Counted from the first letter of the stretch, positions 33,727 through 43,286 are shown. The stretch: DNA of 64,000 nucleotides from UBA5109 sp963975155 (GCA_963975155.1 CAXBFG010000001.1:62001-126000), one strand, 5' to 3'. The notes: a model not told the origin generated them from the letters alone. A program made the numbers and translations.

Positions 33727-34461
33727 CTACAGCTTGTCTGGACTTACAGCCACACCATTGATCTGTGCATCACGCATGGTAATTTCGAATTCTTCCCCAT
33801 CTGGGTCACGTTGGTACAGCTTCAGCATTAGCATGTCATGATTTTTGGCAAACCAAAGCTGAGTTACCCGTTCACTGTTATCTCTTACCCGCTCAACCAT
33901 TACGGTCTCAAATTCGCCGGATTTTAGGCTAAGTGTTTCTTCGCCAAGCACACTGTAATGGTACTCCTCTACTATATTGCGGTTGACGACATTGAAATAG
34001 ATTTCAGTTTTGCCCTGGCTAAGCTCGTGTTTTAAATGCGTGTACATATTGAGTTCGTCAAGCGTGTTTCCAGACAGACTGAGTTCGCTTGTTGCATCAT
34101 CTACTGTCGCTATTGCCAGATTCTGATGCCAGTCAAAACTGGCGCTACGATAGCGTGCACCTATACCTGTATGCTTGTACTCATAGAACCGGGGCCAGGG
34201 CATGTCATCATGCCAGTCAAAATGGCTGGTTTCCCTTATGGTCGAAATATTGGCTCCAAACAGACGGATTCTGATGGTCGTTTCTGCAATGAATTCGCTT
34301 TCATCAAGTTGCACAACTGATATCGTCGCCTGTGCTTTAAGGCCTTTATAGCGGGCATCGAAATTGGAGTTATAGGGTATCGGAGGTGCAGCAATGCCAA
34401 CTGTCGTGAACAGTAGCAAACTCAAGAAGCAAAAAAATGTAAAAACCCGTGATCTGAACAT
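33727..34461 (-). CDS. Exported DUF3108 protein
   Basis: 244 aa; signal peptide ends near VGIAAP. The mature part is the beta-rich DUF3108 domain: PYNSNFDARYKGLKAQA, TIRETSHFDW, FYEYKHTGIG and ERVTQLWFAKNHDMLMLKLYQ, a pattern reminiscent of LolA/LolB-like barrels (resemblance, not proof). Function unknown. In Pseudomonas its neighbour set is purN-purM-DUF2066; here DUF2066 is present and divergent, but purM and purN are not. It ends convergent with the FleQ-like gene, only two bases apart. Confidence 0.87.
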   Translation of the reverse strand: MFRSRVFTFFCFLSLLLFTTVGIAAPPIPYNSNFDARYKGLKAQATISVVQLDESEFIAETTIRIRLFGANISTIRETSHFDWHDDMPWPRFYEYKHTGIGARYRSASFDWHQNLAIATVDDATSELSLSGNTLDELNMYTHLKHELSQGKTEIYFNVVNRNIVEEYHYSVLGEETLSLKSGEFETVMVERVRDNSERVTQLWFAKNHDMLMLKLYQRDPDGEEFEITMRDAQINGVAVSPDKL

Positions 34462-34564
34462 CCTGCCATTATCCTGAAACCAGCTTAACCCTATCTTAAC
34501 CCGACAAACTCTATTTTTAATTGAGTACGGCTTGCTTGCTGGTTAGCTTACACACGAATCGGTT

Positions 34565-35704
34565 ATGATAGCGCTTATGGTAAAAACAATAAAATACACC
34601 CAGTACTCTTTTTGCTATTTGATGCTTGTAATCAGCTTGCTGCTTTACCTGCCTGAGTCCTTTGCAGTTGAAGTGCCGGGCTTATATCGGGCTACCGTGC
34701 GTGTTGATTCACGTAATAGTGAACAGGAAAGGCGTCGTGCCTTCGGTGTAGCCATGCAGGAAGTGCTGACTAAAGTCAGCGGCGTAGATGCAAGTTTAAA
34801 TCAGGCATCAATACGCAGAGCCTTGAACAATCCAGAGCCTTATGTACAGTCCTGGAGCACTCAAGCGAGCCTGGTTGCCATGGACCCAAGTGCGGAAGTT
34901 TCAGAATTAAGGGAAGTCATTTCCATTCAGGTTAATTTTTATGAAACTGAAATACAGCGCCTTCTTGATGAAAATGGCATCCCAATCTGGCCAGTTAACC
35001 GGCCGGAGACCTTGGTCTGGTTAGTCGTTCAGGATGAATTGGGTGAACGTCAAATGCTTGGCAATGGTGTTTCGGGCAATAATGAAACGGCCGCTCTATT
35101 ACAGGATTTTGCCGATAAAAGAGGCTTGCCGATTTTGTTTCCCTTGCTTGATCTGGAAGATCAGCTGCGATTGAACCTGGACGCATTATGGGAGCTGGAT
35201 GCCGAGGCAATCCTGAATGCCTCGAGACGTTACCGGGCTGAGAGTATTCTGGCCCTGCGCTTACATCGTTCACTAAGTGGTGAAGTACTCGCGAAGAGCA
35301 TATATTTATTTCGTGACAATCAGTTTGTATATGAAGAATTTGAGTCAGACCAGGATGATTTTTTGCGAGGCAGTATTAATCTGGCAACCGCAGAATTATC
35401 ACAATACTATGCGGTTTTGCTTTCCGCCTCCAACAATACGGTTAGTGTGGATTTACGCGTCGATGGCATAAATAGCCCGGCAGATTATGCTGCTTTGATA
35501 AGCTATCTGAATTCTCTGGAAGCTGTCAGTTCCTATAAGTTAAAACAGGTGAATGCTGAGAGTCTGTATTTGCAACTGGAAACAGGCGATCAGTTACGAC
35601 AATTGGTAGAAACCATAGCGCTTCAACCCGCACTTCAGGAGGTGGTTGAACTGAGTCGAATAGGGGACAATGTTTCCATGCATTACCTCTGGACGAGAAA
35701 CTAA
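34565..35704 (+). CDS. Exported DUF2066 protein
   Basis: 379 aa. Signal peptide ends near PESFA, followed by the conserved VPGLYRATVRVDSRNSEQERR and AFGVAMQEVLTKVSGVD of DUF2066, and WLVVQDELGERQ in the middle. Length is normal. The start may be the ATG at 34565 or that at 34577; neither has a good ribosome site. Exported proteins of this family have no assigned function. The gene is upstream of hda by 11 bp, as in many gammaproteobacteria, so both are likely one transcription unit. Confidence 0.88.
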   Translation: MIALMVKTIKYTQYSFCYLMLVISLLLYLPESFAVEVPGLYRATVRVDSRNSEQERRRAFGVAMQEVLTKVSGVDASLNQASIRRALNNPEPYVQSWSTQASLVAMDPSAEVSELREVISIQVNFYETEIQRLLDENGIPIWPVNRPETLVWLVVQDELGERQMLGNGVSGNNETAALLQDFADKRGLPILFPLLDLEDQLRLNLDALWELDAEAILNASRRYRAESILALRLHRSLSGEVLAKSIYLFRDNQFVYEEFESDQDDFLRGSINLATAELSQYYAVLLSASNNTVSVDLRVDGINSPADYAALISYLNSLEAVSSYKLKQVNAESLYLQLETGDQLRQLVETIALQPALQEVVELSRIGDNVSMHYLWTRN

Positions 35705-35715
35705 GTCACTCAGCT

Positions 35716-36399
35716 ATGCCTCTAACCAGTCAGCTTCCATTTGATTTTGCCCTGCATAATGAATTCACCTTTAATAATTTCTATGTTACTGAGCCGAATA
35801 GAGAATTATTAGTCAGCTTGCAGACTGAAGTCCTGCCTGAGGCTTTTTATTTTATCTGGGGTGCATCAGGCAGTGGCAAAAGTCATCTATTACAGGCTGC
35901 CTGTGCTTTACATCAAAACGCTGTTTATTTGCCGCTGAAACTTTTTTTTCAGTATGGCGAGGACGTGCTGGATGGCTTGCATCAGCTCGACCTCTTATGT
36001 ATTGATGACGTACAGCTGGGCCTGGGAAATCCGCTCTGGGAAGAAAAACTGTTCGCCCTGTTTAACAATTGTCAGATCAACAATACCCACCTGTTGATAA
36101 GTTCGTCTCTGGCACCCTTGCAACTCAACTATGTACTGGCTGATTTGCAATCACGTTTCAACAGCGGAGTTACCTTTCAACTTCATGAGCTGGATGAAAG
36201 GGGTAAAATGGCGGCTCTGCAAGGCCGTGCAGAAGCAGCTGGAATACCTCTGAAAGAAGATGTAATCAATTATATTTATTTGCGTAGTGAGAGAAGTACG
36301 CAAAAACTGTTTTCAGTATTGGCAGAACTGGACAAACTTTCACTGGCAGAAAAACGTAAAATTACGATCCCTTTTGTTAAGTCGATTATGCAGTGGTAA
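35716..36399 (+). CDS. hda: DnaA regulatory inactivator Hda
   Basis: 227 aa. Hda binds the DNA polymerase sliding clamp and stimulates ATP hydrolysis by DnaA, preventing re-initiation of replication. A clamp-binding-like sequence TSQLPFDF is at the N-terminus, then Walker A GASGSGKSHLL, Walker B LLCIDDVQ, sensor ISSSLAPLQL and the arginine-finger region ADLQSRFNSG. It has the DnaA-type AAA+ core but not the DnaA DNA-binding domain, which separates it from DnaA. Confidence 0.94.
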   Translation: MPLTSQLPFDFALHNEFTFNNFYVTEPNRELLVSLQTEVLPEAFYFIWGASGSGKSHLLQAACALHQNAVYLPLKLFFQYGEDVLDGLHQLDLLCIDDVQLGLGNPLWEEKLFALFNNCQINNTHLLISSSLAPLQLNYVLADLQSRFNSGVTFQLHELDERGKMAALQGRAEAAGIPLKEDVINYIYLRSERSTQKLFSVLAELDKLSLAEKRKITIPFVKSIMQW

Positions 36400-36430
36400 G
36401 TACAGGCTGGAAGTATAATCAAGTAAATCG

Positions 36431-36742
36431 ACGCATCAGTAGTGCTTCAGTTTAAGATTTCTGGCATCCCAGAAGCCGCCGCTTCTGTTTTGTTCACCCT
36501 TCGATCATTGCTTCCTGTTTTTCCGGCAGCTTTCGTGGAGCGATAAACTTGTCGTGATACGTATTTACCTTCAGGAAAATATCAGGCTTAGGATATCTCA
36601 ATGGGTTCACAAATGCAGGAAGGGCGGCTTTCTTAATAATGTTGCAATTTTCAAAGAGCTTAAACGCACAGTCTTGATAGCTCGTCATTAAGGCCGAGAA
36701 TAATAAGCAGTAAAATTTCAAACTGACGCACTAGCGACGCAT
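36431..36742. repeat. Imperfect 30-bp inverted repeats bounding 312 bp
   Basis: 36431-36460 and the reverse complement of 36713-36742 agree at 23 of 30 positions (core blocks TAGTGC and TCAGTTT). With 252 bp between them this looks like the terminal inverted repeats of a small non-autonomous element (MITE-like), now diverged. No clear target duplication flanks it. Confidence 0.45.
36470..36491 (+). terminator. Probable intrinsic terminator of hda
   Basis: Stem CAGAAGC-CGCC-GCTTCTG followed by TTTTG, 71 bases after the hda stop codon. Modest T-run. Confidence 0.55.
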
Positions 36743-36792
36743 TGTATCCTCCTGACATGGAGTATTCGCAAAGCAAGCCCTCTAATAATCTG

Positions 36793-38634
36793 TTACAGCG
36801 TATTCAGGCAGGTGAAACATTGCAGATACAGGTTGTTGGGGTCGTTAATTTGCAGCAACATGCTGATATCCTCATTAATTTGCAGATACAGTTTAGCGAC
36901 AGGAGAAGCGATTAATTGTATTGTGCTGGCGTCTGATAGCCAGCTCATTATGTTGAAGTTATTGGCAATACTTTGCAAAAGCAAGGCTGTTGGAGAAAGC
37001 GGAACGGTGATTTGTTGGGTCCGATACTGTTCAATTCCGGCCAGACTGGCAGCAGCGCTGACGGCATTATCGAGATCGCCAATTTGATCAACCAGACCCT
37101 GTTCGAGGGCAGCATTTGCCGACCAAACCCGACCCTGGCCCACAGCATCGACAGCTTCAAGGCTCATGTTTCTGGATTCAGAAACGATTTGTAAAAAGCG
37201 TGCGTAACCATTTTCAACATTCAGTTGAATGGCACGCTGGGTAGTATCAGGTAATTCCATGCCTAGGCCGTATGCGCCAGCCTGAGTAGTCGTACCAACG
37301 CCATCAACATAAATGCCGATATTCTCCAGTGTATTTTTAAAGGTGGGGTAAATACCGAATATACCGATAGAGCCGGTAATCGTAGCCGGGCTTGCCCAAA
37401 TCTCATCAGCTGCTGTTGCTATCCAGTAAGCTCCGGACGCAGCAACGCTACCCATAGAAATAACCACAGGCTTGCCGCTATTTTTAAAGTCCAGTAATTC
37501 GCTACGGATGACCTCTGAAGCAAAGGCACTGCCTCCCGGGCTGTCAATTCTAAGAACCAGGGCTTTTACATTCTCATCATTTTTTGCCTGACGAATGAGG
37601 CTGGCAAGTGTATCTCCGCCGATACTGCCGGCTGCCTGTTCACCATCATAGATAGTGCCAGTTGCCACTATTACGCCAATCTGGTTGCCGCCAAGTGAGG
37701 CGGGCAAGGGTATGCGGCGTTCAGCTAAATAGGCATCAAAAGGAACCTGCATAAAATTGTTGCTCTCTGCATCCGAACCAATTTTATCAATCAGGTAGTC
37801 ACGTATTTCAGGTCGACTGATACTCTGGTCAACCAGGCCTAAACCTAGGGCCATAGCAGCAGTATTGCCACTATAGGTGGCCAGATATTGGTCCGGGTTA
37901 TTGATGATGTCATTGATTTGAGTTGAACTTATCTCACGTTCACGGCTTACATCGTCAAGAAAAAGCTGCCAGCTTTCGTTTAACCACTGCTCATAATTTC
38001 CTCGTGCGGCATCTGACATGCCGTTAAGCTCAAAAGGTTCAACGGCAGATTTAAATTCACCAACACGGAATATATGAACATTCACGTCGAGCTTTTCTAT
38101 GGCTTCGGCATAGTAATACTGGAAACTGCTCATGCCTTCCAGGTTAACGGCACCCATATTATTTATAATGATTTCATCGGCGTAGGTGGCTAAATAATAT
38201 TGGCTTTGGTTGAAATTATCGCCGATGGCATAAACTGTTTTGCCACTTTGCTTGAATTCGTTCAGGGCATTACCGAGGTCCTGAAGTTTGCTTAGTGATG
38301 CTGCTTGCAGATAATCCAGGCGCAACACGATGGAACTTATGGCGTCATCGCGTCCGGCAATGGCAATGCCTTCCAGCAGATCCTGTAGCAAGACTTCATC
38401 TGGGTTGCTGCCACCACTGATCAGGTCGCCTATCGTATTTACCGAACTACGTTCTTCCACCAGTGCTCCACTCGGGCTAATAAGCAGTGCTGCACCCTGA
38501 GGGATTTCCAATTGATCAGAGCTGAATAATGCAGCGACAATAAACAGCAAAAAGATAATGAAAAACAGGTTAAGAAAGAAACTGCGTATCCAACGGTATA
38601 GTGTCAGTAATCCTTTAAACAGTTTGCCTAGCAT
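36793..38634 (-). CDS. sppA: Signal peptide peptidase SppA (67K type)
   Basis: 613 aa inner-membrane serine protease with its active site in the periplasm; degrades cleaved signal peptides. One N-terminal membrane helix (FFLNLFFIIFLLFIVAALF). Two tandem domains: the first supplies the Lys (Lys195 in GEFKSAVEPF), the second the Ser (Ser400 in GSVAASGAYW), about 205 residues apart as in the E. coli enzyme. LRIDSPGGSAFASE and TITGSIGIFG are also present. Full-length long form. It precedes the DUF2069 gene's transcription unit on the same strand. Confidence 0.95.
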   Translation of the reverse strand: MLGKLFKGLLTLYRWIRSFFLNLFFIIFLLFIVAALFSSDQLEIPQGAALLISPSGALVEERSSVNTIGDLISGGSNPDEVLLQDLLEGIAIAGRDDAISSIVLRLDYLQAASLSKLQDLGNALNEFKQSGKTVYAIGDNFNQSQYYLATYADEIIINNMGAVNLEGMSSFQYYYAEAIEKLDVNVHIFRVGEFKSAVEPFELNGMSDAARGNYEQWLNESWQLFLDDVSREREISSTQINDIINNPDQYLATYSGNTAAMALGLGLVDQSISRPEIRDYLIDKIGSDAESNNFMQVPFDAYLAERRIPLPASLGGNQIGVIVATGTIYDGEQAAGSIGGDTLASLIRQAKNDENVKALVLRIDSPGGSAFASEVIRSELLDFKNSGKPVVISMGSVAASGAYWIATAADEIWASPATITGSIGIFGIYPTFKNTLENIGIYVDGVGTTTQAGAYGLGMELPDTTQRAIQLNVENGYARFLQIVSESRNMSLEAVDAVGQGRVWSANAALEQGLVDQIGDLDNAVSAAASLAGIEQYRTQQITVPLSPTALLLQSIANNFNIMSWLSDASTIQLIASPVAKLYLQINEDISMLLQINDPNNLYLQCFTCLNTL

Positions 38635-38693
38635 AGGTTGTTCCTTTAAATTTTTTTCAGCAATGCCAGCTTGTCTGATGCAGTGGCGTCAAT

Positions 38694-39065
38694 TCAGGAT
38701 TTTGCTATCTGATTGTTTCTTTTCTGGATTTTCTGTTGTTGATGAATATAGAAAATAGCAGAACAGAATAAAAGTGCACAGAAGAAGGTTATCATAAATC
38801 CAATGATTTGCTGCCCGGGGCTGAAGGCCATTAAAACGCCCATCATGAAATACAACATAATGACGAAGCATAACCACTGGTATGGTCTCAGGCCTGGTCC
38901 CAGCAAGGCTGGGATAAAGGCCAGCAAGGGGAATATCTGGATTATCCAGCGGGTGAGATTGAGTGGGCTGTTGAACAGGTTAGCCAGCGTCAGTGTGATA
39001 ATCAAGGCTGTTAAACTGCCTATGACGACAAAGCGACTGATCCGGATAAATTTAAGTTCGGTCAT
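38694..39065 (-). CDS. DUF2069 inner-membrane protein
   Basis: 123 aa from ATG at 39065; a TTG six codons earlier would overlap wrbA. Four predicted membrane helices (FVVIGSLTALIITLTLANL, WIIQIFPLLAFIPALL, WLCFVIMLYFMMGVLMAF, IIGFMITFFCALLFCSAIFY) with GLRPYQWLCF between helices two and three, the DUF2069 pattern. No known function. It is the third gene of an arsC-wrbA-DUF2069 unit, a common gammaproteobacterial arrangement. Confidence 0.85.
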   Translation of the reverse strand: MTELKFIRISRFVVIGSLTALIITLTLANLFNSPLNLTRWIIQIFPLLAFIPALLGPGLRPYQWLCFVIMLYFMMGVLMAFSPGQQIIGFMITFFCALLFCSAIFYIHQQQKIQKRNNQIAKS

Positions 39066-39072
39066 GCCTCTG

Positions 39073-39672
39073 TCAGTGTCCAAGTTTCAGTGCCAGCATT
39101 GCAAGTCGTTTACCGAGCGCCTGACATAACGATGCTTCTTCATCAGTGATTGTATTTTTGCCGTCAGAACCTGCTACATGACTGGGACCGTAAGGTGTTC
39201 CGCCGCTTTGAGTCGTATTCAGTTCGGATTCACTGTAGGGGATGCCGCTGATCAGCATGCCGTGATGCAGCAATGGTATTTGCATACTTAACAATGTGGA
39301 TTCCTGACCGCCATGCAAAGTGGCTGTGGAGGTGAACACGCCTGCCGGTTTGTCAATCATACTGCCGCTCATCCATTGGGCACCGGTGCCATCCAGAAAA
39401 TGTTTCATCGCACCGGCCATATTGCCGAAGCGGGTTGGACTGCCTAATGCCAGACCACTGCATTGAGAAAAATCTTCTGCCGTGCAATAGATGGCTCCTT
39501 CGGCAGGAATCTCAGGCTCGCTTGCTGCGCAGACCGAAGAGACCGCAGGTACTGTGCGTATTTTTGCTTCAATATCAGCGTTACTTTCAACACCACGGGC
39601 TATAAGTTGAGCCATTTTTGCAACAGCGCCATAGCGGCTGTAATACAGCACCAGAATATAAGGTTTGTTCAT
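39073..39672 (-). CDS. wrbA: NAD(P)H:quinone oxidoreductase WrbA
   Basis: 199 aa flavodoxin-like FMN enzyme that reduces quinones by two electrons, avoiding semiquinones. FMN-binding parts are LYYSRYGAVAKMAQLIARGVE (phosphate loop), GSPTRFGNMAGAMKHFLDGTG and STATLHGGQESTLLSM. Overlaps the upstream arsC-like gene by four bases (ATGA), so they are translationally coupled. Quinone reduction would protect against benzoquinone made from hydroquinone, an appealing but unproven link to the catabolic locus. Confidence 0.94.
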   Translation of the reverse strand: MNKPYILVLYYSRYGAVAKMAQLIARGVESNADIEAKIRTVPAVSSVCAASEPEIPAEGAIYCTAEDFSQCSGLALGSPTRFGNMAGAMKHFLDGTGAQWMSGSMIDKPAGVFTSTATLHGGQESTLLSMQIPLLHHGMLISGIPYSESELNTTQSGGTPYGPSHVAGSDGKNTITDEEASLCQALGKRLAMLALKLGH

Positions 39673-40022
39673 TTAATTAGCTCTAACACGTTTTCAGGAG
39701 GTCGTCCCAGCACAGCTTTATTGCCTTTGACAACAATAGGGCGTTCTATAAGCCTGGGTTCATCCAGCATGGCCTTTAACAACTGCTCATCTGACAAGGC
39801 GGGATTCGCCAGTTTTTTTAGCTTATATGCCTCTTCGGATTTTCGAAGAATATCCCTGGGCTTCAGGCCAAGTTGCTGTAAGAGTTCCTGCAATTTTTTT
39901 TTGGTGGGTATATTTTCCAGGTAATACACAATCTCAGGCTGAATATTATGCTCTTCCAGAAGCGCCAGCGTTTGACGGGACTTTGAGCAGCGTGGATTAT
40001 GATAGATGCTTATTTTGGCCAT
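39669..40022 (-). CDS. arsC: ArsC-type arsenate reductase (glutaredoxin-dependent)
   Basis: 117 aa thioredoxin-fold protein with the reactive Cys12 in HNPRCSKS and RPIVVKGNKAVLGRPPENVLEL, which includes the conserved Arg residues. Reduces arsenate to arsenite using glutathione and glutaredoxin in characterised members; some housekeeping relatives have other roles. It sits with wrbA, not with arsenic genes, in a widely conserved arrangement, so an arsenic role here is not certain. The arsenosugar genes are about 8 kb away. Confidence 0.88.
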   Translation of the reverse strand: MAKISIYHNPRCSKSRQTLALLEEHNIQPEIVYYLENIPTKKKLQELLQQLGLKPRDILRKSEEAYKLKKLANPALSDEQLLKAMLDEPRLIERPIVVKGNKAVLGRPPENVLELIK

Positions 40023-40113
40023 GTAAGCTCCTTGGTTATGTATCGCAGGTCGGAGACTGAATAATCAGTGCCGGGCAATGGTAGACATATAAAATTGATT
40101 AAACAAGGGAAGC

Positions 40114-41421
40114 ATGATGGGTTATGCTTCTGCCTGGTATTTTCATACAGCTGAATTTATGAATATTATAAAAGATCACTTAAAAGAATTCTGGCGCTTT
40201 TTTGTTTTTGTTTATCAAAACTTTACCCGGCACCAGGGTGTTGAGAACGCCAAGGCCCTGACTTATATGAGCCTGTTTGCGGTGATTCCCTTATTAACAG
40301 TATTAGTTACCATATTGTCTGCCTTTCCGGCGTTTCAGGTATTTGGCAGTCAGGTCCAGTCAATGATTTTTGAACGTTTACTGCCCAGTTCCAGCAGTGA
40401 ACTGGAAAACTACTTTACGAACTTCAGTAATCAGGCGAGAAATCTGACCTGGGTCGGAGCAGTGATGCTGCTGGTGACTTCATTTTTGATGCTATTGAAT
40501 ATAGAAAGAAGTTTTAACCGGATTTGGGAAGTCAGGGAGCCACGTAAAGGGCTTAATTCTTTTTTGCTGTACTGGAGCGTGATGAGTCTGGGACCGATTC
40601 TTTTAGGCCTGGGTTTCGCAATCAGCTCCTACCTTACATCCCTGAATCTCTTCGACAGTATCCTGGATATTTCTGAGGTGCTGGGAACCACGAACCTCTT
40701 TCTTGGCGTCTTTCCCTTACTGCTGACGGCAGGGGCTTTTACCCTGATTTACATAGCCGTGCCAAATTGCGGCGTACGTTTCCATCACGGCCTTATCGGC
40801 GGCCTGACTGTAGCCATTTCCTTCCTGGTTCTCAAACAGGTTTTTACCTGGTTTATTGGTATGGCGAGTTATCAGCTGGTTTATGGCACATTCGCTGCAA
40901 TACCGATTTTTCTGCTTTGGATCTATTTGTGTTGGGCACTGATTTTAATGGGTGCTAATCTGGTCAGAGCATTACCGGCATATAGCACGGAATATAAAAG
41001 CGGCAGGGTGCATTCACATCTGTTACTTATTGCCTTGCTGCATAAATTCTGGCTCAGGCAACAAAACGGAGAGGGTGTCACTGTCAGCGAATTAATAAAG
41101 GAAAAATGGCCCTTCAATGAACTTACTATCGCAGAGGTGCTAAAAACATTGCAGGAAAATAATATCCTTCGTGATTGTGGGGCTGATGAATTTATATTAA
41201 GCCGCGACTTACAGGCAGTTTCTCTGGATCAGGTGTTTAGCTGGCTGGATCTTGCATTACCGAGAGCTAAAGATTTTGAAAATTTGCCTGAACTGATTGT
41301 TCAGCATTTACCAGCGCTGGAAAATTTAAAAAGTCGTTTTGTTAATCTGGAAACAGCTTCACAAGCTGAGTTCAATATACCATTCAGCTCAGTATTTCAG
41401 GATTTACAGAGCCTTACCTGA
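40114..41421 (+). CDS. YihY-family inner-membrane protein
   Basis: 435 aa. Six membrane helices in the first two thirds (for example YMSLFAVIPLLTVLVTILSAF, WVGAVMLLVTSFLMLLNIE, VAISFLVLKQVFTWFIG, FAAIPIFLLWIYLCWALIL) with the family motifs NIERSFNRIWEVREPR and VPNCGVRFHHGLIGG. The C-terminal third is cytoplasmic with a winged-helix-like stretch. Formerly annotated as ribonuclease BN, which was an error for this family; the function is not established. Starts at 40114 or 40117; ribosome site AGGGA. Its end overlaps the convergent dbpA gene by 25 bases. Confidence 0.9.
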   Translation: MMGYASAWYFHTAEFMNIIKDHLKEFWRFFVFVYQNFTRHQGVENAKALTYMSLFAVIPLLTVLVTILSAFPAFQVFGSQVQSMIFERLLPSSSSELENYFTNFSNQARNLTWVGAVMLLVTSFLMLLNIERSFNRIWEVREPRKGLNSFLLYWSVMSLGPILLGLGFAISSYLTSLNLFDSILDISEVLGTTNLFLGVFPLLLTAGAFTLIYIAVPNCGVRFHHGLIGGLTVAISFLVLKQVFTWFIGMASYQLVYGTFAAIPIFLLWIYLCWALILMGANLVRALPAYSTEYKSGRVHSHLLLIALLHKFWLRQQNGEGVTVSELIKEKWPFNELTIAEVLKTLQENNILRDCGADEFILSRDLQAVSLDQVFSWLDLALPRAKDFENLPELIVQHLPALENLKSRFVNLETASQAEFNIPFSSVFQDLQSLT

Positions 41422-42782
41422 TGCTTCCTGCCCTTGATTTTCCCCTCATTCAGAATCTTCAATGCCTGTTTGGCGCTTTCTCTTTCGATGGCAACATAGG
41501 AAATAAAATCAAAGATATCGATTTTGCCTATTTGCTTGCCTGCTAAGTTCTGGTCGGCAGTCAGGGCTCCCAGGATATCACCAGGGCGCAGTTTGTTTTT
41601 TCTGCCGCTGTTTATACTCAAGGTTTCCATTGGCGGAATGAGTGATGTATTACGTGTCAATATCAGGGTTGGCACTGTTTGATATTGGGTAGAAGAATTT
41701 TGAAAGCTTTCGATATGATGAACTTTGAGCAGTTCAGAATCTGCAACCAGTGAAATAGCCATGCCTTCCTGTCCTGCTCGTCCGGTTCTGCCAATGCGAT
41801 GCACATAGACTTCCGGATCTGGTGACAATTCGAAATTCACCACTAAAGGCAGGTTCTTGATATCCAGACCCCGTGCTGCCACATCCGTTGCGATCAGCAT
41901 GGAGATGCTTTTGTTGGCAAAACGCACCAGTGCCTGATCTCGTTCTTTTTGTTCCATATCACCATGCAAGGCCAAAGCATGAAAACCCTTGCGACGCAGT
42001 TCATCGCATAGGTCCTGACACTGTTGTTTACGATTACAGAATATCAGGCTGGATTCAGGCCTGTAATGTTGCAGCAGCGTCATCAGGGCATCCGTTTTTT
42101 TGCCTTGTTCTACCTGGAAAAAAATCTGTTTGATCACTGAGTCATCATGCTGACTTTCAACTGCTACAGTGACCGGATCTTTCTGCACGGACTGGCTGAT
42201 TTTTTCTATTTCATCCGGGTAAGTCGCCGAGAATAATAGGGTTTGTCGTTCAGTAGGGCATTGTTCAATAATGAGCTTTATATCATCCAGAAAGCCCATG
42301 TCGAGCATTCTGTCGGCCTCATCGAGGACAAGGGTTGTTACTGCGGCAAGTTTCAGGCTGTCCTTGCCAAGATGCTTCAGGAGTCTGCCGGGCGTACCCA
42401 CCACAACATGAGGGGCATGCTCCAATGAAATAAGCTGTGGCCTGTAAGAGACCCCGCCACAGAGACTGATGATCTTCATATTGGCAAGGGGTCTGGCCAG
42501 ACGCCGTAATTCTTTACTGACCTGATCAGCAAGTTCCCTGGTAGGGCAAATAATCAGGGCCTGGGTTTCAAAGCGGCTGGGGTCGATTTTCTGTAAGAGT
42601 CCAATGCCAAAGGCAGCGGTTTTGCCACTGCCAGTTTTGGCTTGAGCTTTAACATCTTTACCTGCCAGCACAAAGGGTAAGCTTTGTGCCTGAATTGGCG
42701 TCATTTCCAGGTACTGCAGATTATCCAGATTCTCCAGAAACTCTGGTGCCAATGCTAAAGAAGAAAAGGATCTTGCCGTCAT
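41397..42782 (-). CDS. dbpA: ATP-dependent RNA helicase DbpA
   Basis: 461 aa DEAD-box helicase acting on 23S rRNA during assembly of the large ribosomal subunit. Motifs: Q-motif (MTPIQAQSLP), Walker A AKTGSGKT, PTRELADQ, TPGRLL, DEADRMLD, SAT, ATDVAARGLDI and HRIGRTGRAG. The C-terminal domain (about 385-461: GRKNKLRPGDILGALT, IGKIDIFDFISYVAIER) is the DbpA-specific RNA-recognition domain that targets hairpin 92. Confidence 0.95.
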   Translation of the reverse strand: MTARSFSSLALAPEFLENLDNLQYLEMTPIQAQSLPFVLAGKDVKAQAKTGSGKTAAFGIGLLQKIDPSRFETQALIICPTRELADQVSKELRRLARPLANMKIISLCGGVSYRPQLISLEHAPHVVVGTPGRLLKHLGKDSLKLAAVTTLVLDEADRMLDMGFLDDIKLIIEQCPTERQTLLFSATYPDEIEKISQSVQKDPVTVAVESQHDDSVIKQIFFQVEQGKKTDALMTLLQHYRPESSLIFCNRKQQCQDLCDELRRKGFHALALHGDMEQKERDQALVRFANKSISMLIATDVAARGLDIKNLPLVVNFELSPDPEVYVHRIGRTGRAGQEGMAISLVADSELLKVHHIESFQNSSTQYQTVPTLILTRNTSLIPPMETLSINSGRKNKLRPGDILGALTADQNLAGKQIGKIDIFDFISYVAIERESAKQALKILNEGKIKGRKHQVRLCKS

Positions 42783-42788
42783 TTTTGA

Positions 42789-43286
42789 TCAGGCGCCCAT
42801 GAAATCCATTTTGCCAAGTACCACACCATTATGACGTAGTATGTTGTAGCCGGTTGCTATGTGAAAGTAGAAATTTGGCAGGACAAACTGATTAAGGTAG
42901 ACCGCACCTGAAAAATTTAATTCTGTTGGACCTGCCTTTAAGGAAATTGCTTTTTCTTCCGTGCCATCAATTTGCTCGACACTTAATGTTGCTAAAAAAG
43001 CCTGCGTTTTTGCAATGCGTTCCTGCAGCTCTGCAAAAGTTGTTTCCGTATCTTCAAATTTTGGTGCTTCAACGCCGGACAAACGGGCACCACAACCCTT
43101 CGCCATATCACAGGCAATAATAACCTGAAGCCTGAAAGGCAACATGTCCGGAAAAAGTCTGAAGGAGCAAAGAGCGCTTTCATCAAGTTTCTTTTCTTCA
43201 ACATGGGCTTCAGCTTTTTTCAGGATATTGGCGTAGTTACTCAAATAGCGTTGTAGAACCGGAATAGAAGAATTGTACATGGACAT
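42789..43286 (-). CDS. DUF1993 family protein
   Basis: 165 aa, mostly helical, resembling the DinB/DUF1993 four-helix bundles: SIPVLQRYLSNYANILKKAEAHVEE, FRLFPDMLPFRLQVIIACDMAKG and LPNFYFHIATGYNILRHNGV near the end, which is the family signature. No known enzyme activity. It is six bases upstream of dbpA on the same strand. Confidence 0.87.
   Translation of the reverse strand: MSMYNSSIPVLQRYLSNYANILKKAEAHVEEKKLDESALCSFRLFPDMLPFRLQVIIACDMAKGCGARLSGVEAPKFEDTETTFAELQERIAKTQAFLATLSVEQIDGTEEKAISLKAGPTELNFSGAVYLNQFVLPNFYFHIATGYNILRHNGVVLGKMDFMGA

Larger units (their letters stand above)
36400..36792. other. Gap between hda and sppA
   Basis: 393 bp. It contains a terminator hairpin for hda and a pair of imperfect inverted repeats (see separate entries). 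A 75-codon frame on the minus strand (36721-36494, TTG start, no ribosome site) lies between the repeats; I do not accept it as a gene. Confidence 0.5.

Noticed and set aside
36494..36721. 75-codon frame on the minus strand in the hda-sppA gap
   Set aside because: TTG start without a ribosome site, no recognisable domain, and it lies between the inverted repeats. It may be residue of a mobile element but cannot be supported as a gene.
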